Source: Actinomortierella ambigua (Eukaryota > Mortierellomycota > Mortierellomycetes > Mortierellales > Mortierellaceae). Taken from it: a stretch of DNA of 64,000 nucleotides. The translations under genes were made by a program, and so were the position numbers. The stretch's first letter is position 1; the number at the start of each line of letters is the position of its first letter. Below the pieces are notes generated by a model. That model was given only the letters and a program-made list of their open reading frames with translations, was not told the DNA's origin and did no database searches. The DNA is taken from positions 1-64,000 of the forward strand of contig JAAAJB010000100.1 of NCBI GenBank assembly GCA_016098155.1. The letters run 5' to 3'. This document shows positions 1 to 10,649 of this stretch, in pieces.

Positions 1-1662
1 TCAGCACTACACAATCTGGATAAACTCAGGGCTGCCTGTCAATCTTACATTTGTTTGCACGCAGGAGCTTTGACAGCCGGCCCTGAGATCCTGACGTTGG
101 ATTCGACTCAACTGCAAAAGTTGCTCGCCATGGATGAGTTTCGGGTGCCGGAGCTGGGTGTGTGGACGTTAGTGATCCGTTGGGCATGGCATCAGCATCT
201 TGAAAGCGAGGGAAAACCTCTTTCTCTCAAGACCCCTGCTTCTCTTGGGCGCCTGCTAGTGAAAACATTGGACGGCGGTGATACTGAGGATAGTGTTGAC
301 TCTGAGCCTGGCGAGAAAAAGAGTAGTATCATGATACCACCCGGGCTGGCAGGCGCATTCGACGGCGAGAATGAACAGGACTATGTGATGGAGATGTCCG
401 CGGCAGCACATCAGAGACTGCAGGCCACCATTGCTCCTCTCCTCTCCAGTGTTCGATTTCATACCATGGAGATCGACCAGTTTCACCGCCTTGTTGAATA
501 CACCTGCTTGGTGCCTCGTGACCTATGCCTCCAGGTCTACCGTCACAACACTCTGGCTATCAAGGTCCCAGGGCACCTGGACGCTCCTCCACGCATTCAT
601 ACATCTTTATTACTAGATGCAAATGAATGGTGGAGTGTTCTAAAGTTGATTCCAACCTCAAGGTACGCTAATAATCTTTGCTGCCAATCATTTTTTCATT
701 TCTTTTTCTTATCTGGCTATTGGGAGGTACGTCTCCCCTCATTCACCCTCCAACAGAAAGGTGAGAGGTTAACGCACTTCACTCCTTTTTTACGAAGAGA
801 GTGTCGTGGTCTCGCCAATTAATAATGTACTCGCTAAGCTAGCTTTTGAACGCCACCTCACAACGGAAGAGGAGGGTTGCATGGTACATCCGTTAAATTT
901 TTCATTATGCTCTCATTCTCACTGTTGATCTCCAGGGGTGTGCCACCAGCGCTCAAAAAGCTGTATCATGCGAGCCGAAATGGATTCTCAGCCTTTTATT
1001 TCCATCTCAATTGCGACAATCGTGGCCCAACACTTACGGTGGCGAAGACATCCACAGGCCACATTATTGGAGGCTTAAGCGCCACCCCATGGTCGAATTC
1101 CGAGACCCAAGCCCCTGCGAAAACCGCAGACCTCAGCTTGACTCCAGCAGCGGACTTTATATTCGCTTGTTGTCCGTCAACTCGTTATTCCAGAAATGTA
1201 ACTGGCGAACCCACAACGTTTAGTACGCGTGCCCTTGCGCTTACGTCTGGCAGTAGCACTTCACCTCGCCCCAGATATGCCTCAGCTTTCGGCCCTCCAC
1301 TCCCCCCTGTGGCTTCATCCTACATCAATTTCCGAATCACCTGTGGCCCGGCATTCGGCGCTGGCCCCGATCTACTTATCACATCTGTAAGTCGAAGTTT
1401 TTCCTCATGAGAAGAGAGAAGGAGATGAGGCTAAATAGAGCTCTTCCTGCTCTATTACCTCTCCTCTGTTCTCGCGGCTCTTCTTGTAAATGAAAGTGAT
1501 GCGGACCCCCACTGACCTTCCAACAATTCTTCTGTTGTCCAATAGGATGGCAAGGACTCGTCGGCGCGCTGTAAATCCTATACCAACCTTAATCTGTCGG
1601 AAGTCTTGGGATCAGCAGTTTTCGATGTTGTGGATTACGAGGTCTTCCAGATTCTCTTCTGA
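1..1662 (+). CDS. BTB-BACK-TLDc protein, copy 1 (5' end outside window)
   Basis: The reading frame is open from base 1, so the start codon and the BTB domain lie upstream of the window. Visible exons are 1-662, 936-1386 and 1546-1662, with GT-AG introns whose phases match copy 2. Exon 1 holds the BACK region (motif DSTQLQKLLAMDEF and the WTLVIRWAW segment). Exons 2-3 encode a TLDc domain (LKKLYHASRNGF, GHIIGG, FGAGPDL) that ends VVDYEVFQILF before TGA at 1660. BTB/BACK proteins are usually adaptors for Cullin-3 ubiquitin ligases, and TLDc is a domain of oxidative-stress and V-ATPase-associated proteins. The pairing of the two is a known fungal architecture; the substrate is unknown. The coding part and about 450 nt of 3' flank are repeated at 8470-10530. 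No lesion is visible in the part present. Confidence 0.85.
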
Positions 1663-2927
1663 TAGGTTCGTTCGTGGATAGTTTCTTCCTGTTTTAAAAT
1701 ATTAAAGAGATGGTCCTGTGGTTACACCTATACGTATATTGGACATTTATCCTTTTGCCGCGAGTTAGTGTCAGTCAGAAATGGTGAAGGTCAGAACTTG
1801 ATGGTGTGTTCAACAAAGATATGCCACCTACTGTTCATCATCGCTCTGCGTTTCTTCTTTCAGTCGTAGTAGCGCTCGTAAACATCTCACGATGTTCACT
1901 CGCTTAACGAACCGTGGTGGCGTACTTATGCCAAAGCCGCAAATGAGCATGGGATCGAACTGGTGGGAAAACGAGGTAGGATCCTCTTCCGTTGAAGAAA
2001 GCTGTAGCGCCTGAAGGCTATATTCAATTCCAAGATGATGGTGGACTGTCGCTGCACGCTTGAGTGAACACGTCCAATTAGGTAGTCAGAAACAGATGGC
2101 TATCATGGTTTTTCAGTTCGTTCTTTGACAAGCATCTGGATAGAAAGCTGGGAGTAGAATGCGACGCGAAGGCTAACAGCGTACTGTTTTCCTTCCCACC
2201 CCTCCCTCCTCCTCGATGGACTCGAACGTTGCCTCCAACCATGGACATTTTTGTTGTGTGGGTGGTCGGCCCTGTCGCTGACAATGCAGCCACAGAGCCT
2301 GTTGCCAAAAAAAAAATAAAGATACTAATAATAAAGCAAAACAAAGATGCAGTTAGGTATAGGACGCATTGCAGTGAAATTGAAGCTGGAAGGACGTTAT
2401 GCTACTTGGTAGACACTCGCACATGGAAGTGCGGCGACGCATAAGAGATAGTGCAGTGCATGTAGCTCCCAGGATGGAGAGACTACGAAGAAGAAGGACA
2501 TGGCCAAGGGTAGCCTCCTGGCGCTCTTGAGGTGAGCATTGCCCTCGGGCGAACGAGTGAGAGACAAGGATGCATATTCCCCCAGATGCTCTCTCCTCGG
2601 TAACACAAAACAAAAATGCACCAACCTCGGTAGACGAAGACTACTCAATTCAAATGGTCGGAAGCTGAGTGAACAAATGGTATCACTCTCCCTCGCTCTC
2701 AATTTTTGCTCTCTCACCATGGTTTTCTTCCACTTCAGCCAATCTCTCTTCTTAGAGCAGACCCTTCATCTCATTTCAAACCCATCCAATTCCGATGCTC
2801 GTCCATTCATCTTGAACAAGCTCGGACCGCTCTTCCTCTCTTTAGCCCTACTTCTTCTTGCCGACTCTCAGACTACAATTCCGTGCACCTCCCTTGTCCC
2901 CCTGGTCTCTCAACAACCCGGCACCTC
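1663..2927. other. Intergenic; 3' flank shared with copy 2
   Basis: No convincing gene. Bases 1740-2110 match the downstream flank of copy 2 (10170-10530), so the duplication extends past the stop codon. The remainder is the leader of the next gene. An upstream hydrophobic reading frame at 2719-2931 could encode a signal peptide for that gene (see findings). Confidence 0.6.
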
Positions 2928-5480
2928 ATGAGTTCCCCTGTAGCTGCTGCGACAGTGCAGGACAACATCCTGCTGGTCCAATACTCGCCAACAGGCAATG
3001 GGGTCGGAGACCTGTATGCCATCATGCTGTCTGATATGAAGAAGCCACTTCCGTTTCAAATCCAACGTCTGACACCGGATTTGCAAGCATCAAATCGCCC
3101 TATCGTCTCTATGACGATTGCCTCAGTTCCTTCTTTCGGTGGCTCCAACCCTACAACACCTGGCACCAGCCCTCCTGCACCACCAAACTCGCCGCCTTCA
3201 ATGGCCGATAGTAGTGGCTCCTCATCTGCTGCAGCCGCTCCACAACCATTCGCACAAAGTGCCGTTGAACCACGTGCAGTCAAGGATGCCGCAGTGGTGG
3301 CCGCTCCTCCTTTTCGTGATGTTGCCCTTTCCGTGAATCCCGTTGACTCTACTCCTCAAGCTTGGCATGTAAAAGCGCCAAGCCGCGGAGTACCCTCAGG
3401 AACAACACCCAATAACACATTGGCTCCTTTTTGGGGTGCATACATGATGCCATCATCCCTCTTTCCTAATGCCACCAGCATCAGCCTTGGTTCTTATGTA
3501 ACTCAAGGCCCTCAGAACCCCGGCATCATAAACATCATACACGAATTTGATCCTTGGACAAAGGGAAAGCGTTATCTGCTGAATAAGCTCGAGTATCCGC
3601 CTGGCTCAGTGAACCTTGGCTCGACTACGTCACCCAGCACACAAGCACCTTCAGCTCCTCCCAGCGGCGGAGACGGCGGCAAAAGCAACAAAGCTGTGGC
3701 TGAACAACCAGTCCCGTGGAAGCAAGGCTGGGGATTCTCATCGATAATGTTCTTGGTAAATCCACCAGAATCTAGTCTCGTTGTCCATCTAACAACAGCC
3801 CCACCTTCGACTCTGGATTTCCTGATGAGACCCGCAAACCCGATTGCTGGCCTTCAAGGAGCCCCAATAGCCGCGATCAGACCATGTTCTCTAGGTTATA
3901 ATAATTGGTGCCAAGTAATCGCGCCTGATCCGCCCGAAGCTGCATTACCTATGTTGGTATGTTCTCTGACAATCTTTCATGCTTGCTATTAGCTTTAGGA
4001 TAACATTTTTTTTACGACGAGTACGATCTGTCTACACAGTTTGGATGAACTACATCTTTTATTTTTTTTTTGAAGGAGAGAGCGCAAATGTGCTTTGGGA
4101 ATGTCGCCCGAAACTAACGGCTGAAAAGCAATATCTCATACGCTTGAACAATTAGAAAGGATCTGGCTTGATTAATATGCCTCTTAATCCGTGCTTCACA
4201 TCAAGTAATATGCAATACCACCCATGTGTCATGTCCTAACCCAAGTCTGACCTCCACTTTTGATTACGTCTATTCAGATATGTGAGATTGACTCGCTTTT
4301 TTTTTTTTTTTATCAATTATTAAAAGCATCGGACGATGTAGTGGCTGTCGATGCTGGCAAAATCTACCTCAGCAAGTTTGGTTTTCCAAACGATGTGATC
4401 TGGAACACCGTGAGCCCTGCAAACAATGGTACCGACCTTAGTGGATCTGTCCTTGCCTGCACTACATTCAAGAACGTTGTCATTGTCATTGTTTCAGGTA
4501 AGTGCCCGATATAAAGAATTCCGCCCTCGACCCCTCTTCACGTCCTGGGACCTCCTCAAACCACATGCCCGAAAAAAAAAAAACTAAAATTCACTCATTC
4601 TCATGCTCTTATCTTTTAATAATGGTGTTTGTTGATAGGCTCTGGTGAACAGTCGCGACCAGATATCCATCTCTTCGACTTGAAGGCCCCCACATGGATC
4701 AAGGCACAGCTCGTCTCAGCACCACCTGGCACGTTCAGCGACATACCTCCTATCCAGCCACCTCCAGGAAATCCTGGCGGTCCTGGTACGGGAGGTCCTA
4801 ACGAAGGAGGAGGCTCTAACCATTCAGGTGATCCTAGTACTGCGGGCCCCTCGTCAGCCAACGCGACCACTTCTCGTGCAGGTCTCATCGGAGGCATTGT
4901 TGGCGGAATCGTCGTCCTGGGAGTGCTGATCTTTGCGGGGTTCTTCTTCAGGCGACGTCGTGGCTTGAAACAGAAGGGTCAGGATGAGAGTGGATCTGGC
5001 GTGAAGCCACTGGATGGCGATGGTAACCACCACAATGAGCAACGGATGCACGGCTCGAGGCGGGGAGGTCGTGGCAATGGAAGAAATCCAGAAGAGCTGA
5101 ACCACCATGAGTTCGCATATTCACGGGCTAACAACCACCACGAGAAGACTTGGCCTTCAGTACACAACCAGTATGAGATGCCTTTGTCACAAGCAAGCAG
5201 CCCCCAGGCGATGGCTTGGCCACAAGTAAATGGTCTCCAGGAGATGCACTTGTCGCAAGCGGGTGGCCTCAAGGAAGTGACCCGAACACGGGTAAACGGC
5301 CCCCAGGAGATGACTTGGGCTCCGTCAAGCTATGACCATAAGACAGCTTCGTCACTAGCCTACAACCCCCGGAAGAAGACTCGGTCACGGATAAACGGTC
5401 CGGAGGAGAGGGCTCGAGCGATGGTACCGGTGGCGCACAGGGTCAACGATCCCCAGTACACTCCTAATCAACAGTTCTAG
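2928..5480 (+). CDS. Single-pass membrane protein with Pro/Ser-rich ectodomain and repeat tail
   Basis: Modelled exons are 2928-3956, 4278-4497 and 4639-5480, about 696 residues. The first ATG in frame is at 2928. The middle exon starts either after TTCAG at 4277 or, with a non-canonical donor at 3961, after AAAAG at 4326; the second avoids a poly-Phe stretch coded by poly-T. The ectodomain has Pro/Ser/Thr/Gly-rich linkers and segments that recall fungal kelch-like propellers (VAVDAGKIYLSKFG, PDIHLFDL), but I cannot confirm a domain. One transmembrane helix (AGLIGGIVGGIVVLGVLIF) is followed by an Arg cluster, so the C-terminus is predicted to be cytoplasmic. That tail holds degenerate repeats of about 14 residues (VNGLQEM, VNGPQEM, INGPEER). 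A type I surface sensor or adhesin is plausible; the function is unknown. Confidence 0.65.
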
Positions 5481-6240
5481 GCGACATGATATCGGATGCA
5501 AGTTGTTTTACTCTCTCTGCCTTACAATTCCCCAATGTTGTACTCTGTTTTCCATTTGACGTGTTCAGTATTCTGATCTTACATCAACATGGGCTACAAG
5601 TAGTAACCGTGAAACCACGAGGGCCTCATTTCGAAGAGGATCGCGCGGGTTTACCATCTGTACTTCCGAATGTGGCACGATCACGAGCAGCGCGCTAAAT
5701 GGAGAGGCTTCTTCCAAGTGCGAACAACCTAGAACCTAATCATTAATATAGAGTGCATCGACTCGTACGCCCCACAGATTCATAAAACTTCTCACCCATT
5801 TCACCCAGCTGTTCGTGGAGGTGTCGAGGAGTATTGCAGACTATTGCTAATATGCACGATCAACGTTGATCCGAGTGCACTCGACACTGACCGTGCTGAT
5901 AGCAGCCTGATACCGAGGAAACCAGGACCGACGGGAGTAAGAATCCAATGCAAGGTCATTCCCCGTGTTTTCTGGCCTTTTCAAAATAATAGATAGAATG
6001 GGAGAGAGAGAGAGAGAGAGAGATGGAGAAAGACTGAGGCAGTGAGTGAGTGAAAGAGGAAAGAATATTCCAGAGCCTGGAGCAGAGGATATAGACTCTC
6101 TTCTAGGCAATCGAAGCTATCATGATATGTATCCGAGGCCGCGAGCTTGAGGCGTATGAAAGGAAGGGAAAGGAAGGGAAAGTCAATGAAACGATGCTGA
6201 ACCCCAAAAAAAAAAAAATAAAAAATAAGGTGAAAACACT
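5481..6240. other. Intergenic with GA microsatellite and A-tract
   Basis: No gene seen. It holds a (GA)n run at about 6002-6022 and a poly-A tract at about 6206-6220. The next stretch contains a decayed minus-strand reading frame. Confidence 0.6.
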
Positions 6241-6249
6241 TACTCTTGG

Positions 6250-7395
6250 GATGAAATGCTGGATAAAGGACCTATGCATGGAGATTTGATGCCCTTCCGA
6301 TGTTGGCAAGAATCCGCCCGTGCCAACAAGAATGACCCCTCGCCGATCAGGGTCCGCCGAGTTGTGAGTTTCCATGGCTGTCAGGAGGCGGTTGGTCAGG
6401 ATGTCAAACTCACGACGCCGTACTCGTTGGACCTGTGCCTGCCTCTTCTGGTGCCGACGATGCTTGTTGTGGAATGCGCTGTATGGATTCGATGTACATT
6501 GGCATCCTTGTCAGTGCAGTGTTCCTGCGAGATCCAGCGAATCGAATTAGCTTTGAATCACCCGGCCGTTCTGCTGCGTGATGGTGACGTTGTGCTGGGC
6601 CGACTCTACCTCTACACAAGCCCATGTTCAATGGTTGAAAACGGCTGTTGTGTTGGCTTTGATGGTGTACAAAAAAGTTTCTCCGATTGTACCGTCGACA
6701 GGCAAATCCCAACATGAAGGCTTTGCCAAGATCGATGGCGTCGGTGTCAATCTTTTTTCGTTGTCCGCACCAAGCAAGACACTTTCATAGTCGCGGAGAT
6801 GTAGGCCATTGGCCACATTAACCACACGTCCGATGGTGTGGATAGTGGTCATGCTACATAGTCTCTTCGACCATAGCCTTATGAACCTCAGAAGTCTCGC
6901 TATCTTGGGAAAGCTCGCCGGGAAGTGATTTAATGACAGGTATTCCGGCCCAGCTGACCGACCGACAAGGTAGTCATCTGGTTGAATCCTGTGATGCTCT
7001 TGACAAGCACACTCTTCGAGAAGTCTCTAGTAGGTTGGACCTGCAAAGGCTGTCGACTCGCCGGTTTTTGTTGCACCGGATTGAGAAACGGGTATGGTGT
7101 AAAACTCCGGAACTCCACGTCTTCAGATGTGGCATTGGTATCCACCTAGGGAAGGGCAGGCGTAGGTTGGGCAAGTGACCCTTTATCCCATAGTGCCTGA
7201 AACGAAGCTCGTTGAGAACTTGTTGTTGATGCTCTAGTTTGCAGCGCGCTCAGCTCGGCGAGTAGTCCGTGGATCACGCGCACTACGGCGTTGTTGGACC
7301 GCCTGCCAATGACGAAAATGATTCGGAGGGAGATTGGCGTAGGAACTTGGAGTAGGCAATGAATTCGGGGGAGTTGGGGGCTTGGCTCCATTTAC
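6250..7395 (-). pseudogene. Decayed transposon-like reading frame, possibly TnpB/Fanzor-type
   Basis: On the minus strand, coding-like segments follow one another but are separated by stops and frame changes. Reading downstream: about 7390-7280 (SPEFIAYSKFLRQ), 7145-6960 (FTPYPFLNPVQQKP), 6950-6855 (SWAGIPVIKSLPGEL), 6850-6630 (ADNEKRLTPTPSILAKP) and 6480-6250. The last segment contains REFDILTNRLL, GVILVGTGGF and SMHRSFIQHF. From memory, this spacing recalls the C-terminal region of TnpB/Fanzor-like proteins carried by fungal transposons (EFD-RLL, then VxVGxGxF, then SxHxSF). The identification is tentative. The gene is certainly not intact. Confidence 0.35.
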
Positions 7396-7982
7396 AGACT
7401 TGAAGCGATTGTACCTTTACCAAAAAAAAAAAAAAAAAACGTCTCCAGAGGTGTATTGGAATGCTACCTACGTACCATTTACTTGCTTCACATGGCTTCT
7501 CTTACACATGGAGATGTGCAGATGGTATGTGGCTATGGTGTGTGGTTTCTAGTATGTTAGATGGTGATTACGCGTGGTTTGACAGGGAAACAGTTGAGAA
7601 AAAGCTACAAAAAAAAACGAAAAACTATACCAGTTGAGCTCAGAAACTGATACACACAAGTGCCATTCGACAAAAAGGATTCTCAGGAGAGTTGGTTGGG
7701 CCCTACGAAGGAGGAAGCCAAAAGTACTTGGACGTACCCATCAAAGCATAACAATGCTTTCCAAACATGTCTAACGCCTAGGAAATATGTGTTGGTATCC
7801 CATATCTAATTTAAGCGGAAAGTTTGATTTTTCATTGAACAGAGTGCTTTCATGAGTCTCACGAGATTTGCGCAGGCCTGACAACAGTGTGCTATTGTGG
7901 ACTCAAATTCCCACTGTGACTTGTTGGAGCAGAGGTCATTTACCCCTACCTTTCGCACAGGCATGGAGAACAAACATGCAAA
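7396..7982. other. Intergenic upstream of BTB copy 2
   Basis: Contains a poly-A tract at about 7421-7439. No gene seen. Confidence 0.6.
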
Positions 7983-10055
7983 ATGGACATTACATTCCAC
8001 AATCCCACTTCATTGGGCGACAGTTTTGCTAAATTGATCAACGCTCCTGATGGAGACATCAAGTTTCTCGTTGGTGAGCTGGGAGAGTTGATGCTTTAGT
8101 TGCGTTGTTTATTTGTTTAAAACGTTCGAAGACCCATTTTAATTCTCAACATATTCACATTCTCACTAGGCGAGGAGGAGACGGTGAGGTACGGGCATTC
8201 GCTCGTATTGAAGGCCAGATGTCAGTACTTTGAGACGATGCTCACCGGCGACTGGAAGGAGAACTCGGAGGGCATTATACGGAAACCCAACATCGGGGTG
8301 GACGTCTTTGACTTGATCCTTCGATTCATCTACACCAGTCGGGTTACACTGCCTTCGAGTCAAGTCATCGATGTTGTCAATGCGGCTGCGGAGCTGGCTA
8401 TGACGGATTTATTGGCCATATGCGAGCCAGTGATCAAGGGATGTCTCACTCACAACAATGTCTTTTCCATCCTCACGATGTCGGTACTACACAATCTGGA
8501 TAACCTCTGGTCTGCCTGTCAATCTTACATTTGTTTACACGCAGGAGCTTTGACAGCCGGCACGGAGATCCTGACGTTGGATTCGACTCAACTGCAAAAG
8601 TTGCTCGCCATGGATAAGTTTCGGGTATCGGAGCTGAATGTGTGGACGTTGGCGATCCGTTGGGCATGGCATCAGCATCTTGAAAGCGAAGGGGAGCCTC
8701 TTTCTCTCAAGACCCCTGCTTCTCTTGGGCGCCTGCTGGTGAAAACATTCGACGATGAGGATGGTAAGGATGGAGTTGACTCTGAGTCTGATGAGAAAAA
8801 GAGCAGCATCATGATACCACCCGGACTTGCAGGCACATTCGACGGCGAGAATGAACAGGATTATGTGATGGAGATGACCACGGCGGCACATCAGAAACTG
8901 CAGGCCACCATTGCTCCTCTCCTCTCCAGTGTTCGATTTCATACCATGGAGATCGACCAGTTTCACCGCCTTGTTGAATACACCTGCTTGGTGCCTCGTG
9001 ACCTATGCCTCCAGGTCTACCGTTACAACATTCTGGCTATCAAGGCCCCAGGGCACCTGACCGCTCTCTCACGCATCCATTCATCCGTATTGCTGGCTAC
9101 AAGCGAGTGGTGGAATGTTCTAAAATTGATCCCAACCTCAAGGTACGTGAATAATCTTTGCTGTCAAATGTTTTTTATTCTTTTTTCATCTGGCAATTGG
9201 AAGATACATCCCTTCATTCACTCTCCAAAGGAAAGGAAAGGTTTAAAGGGGAGTATCGTGATCTTGCCATTTATTCTTTTGAACGCCACCCCACAGTGGA
9301 TGAGGAGTACTGCGTGGTACATCCATTAACAATTTTCAACATGCTCTCATTTACACTGTTGATCTCCAGGGGTGTGCCACCAGTGCTCAAAAAGCTCTAT
9401 CATGCAAGCCGAAATGGGTTCTCAGCCGCGCAATTCCATGCCAATTGCGACAATCGCGGCGCAACGCTGACGGTGGCAAAGACATCAAAAGGCCACATCA
9501 TTGGAGGCTTAAGCGCCACCCCATGGTCGAGTTCTGACCCCCAACCCTCTGCGACAACTGCAGTGCTCTGTTTGACTCGAGCAGCGAACTTTATATTCGC
9601 TTGTTGTCCGTCAACTCGTTATTCCAGAAATGTAACTGGCGAATCCGCAGCGTACAACGTGTTCGCCTTTGGTTCTACGCCTGGCATAAACACTACACCT
9701 GTCCCCAGAACCTCAACCCTGAATATCTTCGGTCCCCCCTCGACCCCCATGTCTTTACCCTCCATGAATCTCCAAGCCAGCTGTGGCCCGACATTCGGCG
9801 CTGGCCCCGATCTACGTATCACGTCTGTAAGTTGAAGTTTTTCTCTCTCTTACCTTTTCTCTTTCGACTGTTCTTGTGAATGAAAGTGATGCGGGTATCC
9901 ACTAACCTTCAATACATTCTTCTGCTGTCCAATAATAGGATGGCAAGAGCTCGTCGGCGCGCTGTCTATCCTATACCGACCTTAATCTGTCGGAAGTCTT
10001 GGGGTCAGCAGTTTTCGATGTTGTGGATTATGAGGTCTTCCAGATTCTCTTCTAA
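7983..10055 (+). CDS. BTB-BACK-TLDc protein, copy 2 (intact)
   Basis: Four exons: 7983-8073, 8170-9142, 9370-9826 and 9939-10055, giving 545 residues. The start ATG at 7983 sits in a good context (AAAATGG). Exon 1 encodes the edge of the BTB fold (DGDIKFLVG), and a phase-1 intron splits that Gly codon, as in copies 3 and 4. Exon 2 carries the BTB core (YGHSLVLKARCQYFETML, FDLILRFIYT) and BACK (LDSTQLQKLLAMDKF). Exons 3-4 carry TLDc and end in QILF. The likely role is a Cullin-3 adaptor with a TLDc C-terminus; the target is unknown. No frame lesion is visible, so this is the best reference for the family here. It is very close to copy 1 over the shared region, which indicates recent duplication. 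Confidence 0.9.
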
Positions 10056-10649
10056 TAGGTTCGTTCGTGGATGGTTTCTTCCTGCTTTACACTATTTAAT
10101 AAATGGTCCTGTGGTTAGACTTATACGTATTATTGGATAGTTATCCTTTTTGCCGTGTAAGAAGCGCCGCGAGTTAGTGTCAGTCAGAAATGGTGAAGGT
10201 CAGAACTTAATGGTGTGCTCGGCAAAGATATTTCATCTACTGTTCATTAAGGCCGGCCATTATCATCGTTCTGCGTTCTTCTCTCAGTCGCCGTAGCTCT
10301 CGTGAACATCTCACAATGTTCGGTGGCGTACTTATGCCAAAGCCGTGAATGAGCGTGGGGTCGAATTGATGGAAGACGAGGTAGGATCCTCTTCCGTTGG
10401 AGAAAGTTGTAGAATCTGAAGGCTACATTCACATCCAAGATGATGGTGGACTGTCATCGCACGCTTGAGTGAACACGTCCAAGTAGGTGGTCGGAGATGG
10501 TTGTCGTGGTTGTTCAGTTCGCTCTTCGACAAGTGGTTGGAGGGTAGCATACCTTGACATTTTTCATTTTTTTCTCTATCGCAGTCACAAAGGGGGCTAC
10601 ATGGTCTCCATTGTAACTCTGTTACATCACGTCTATACAATTGAGCCAC
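10056..10649. other. Intergenic; duplicated 3' flank
   Basis: Matches 1663-2110 downstream of copy 1 as far as about 10530. No gene seen. Confidence 0.6.
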
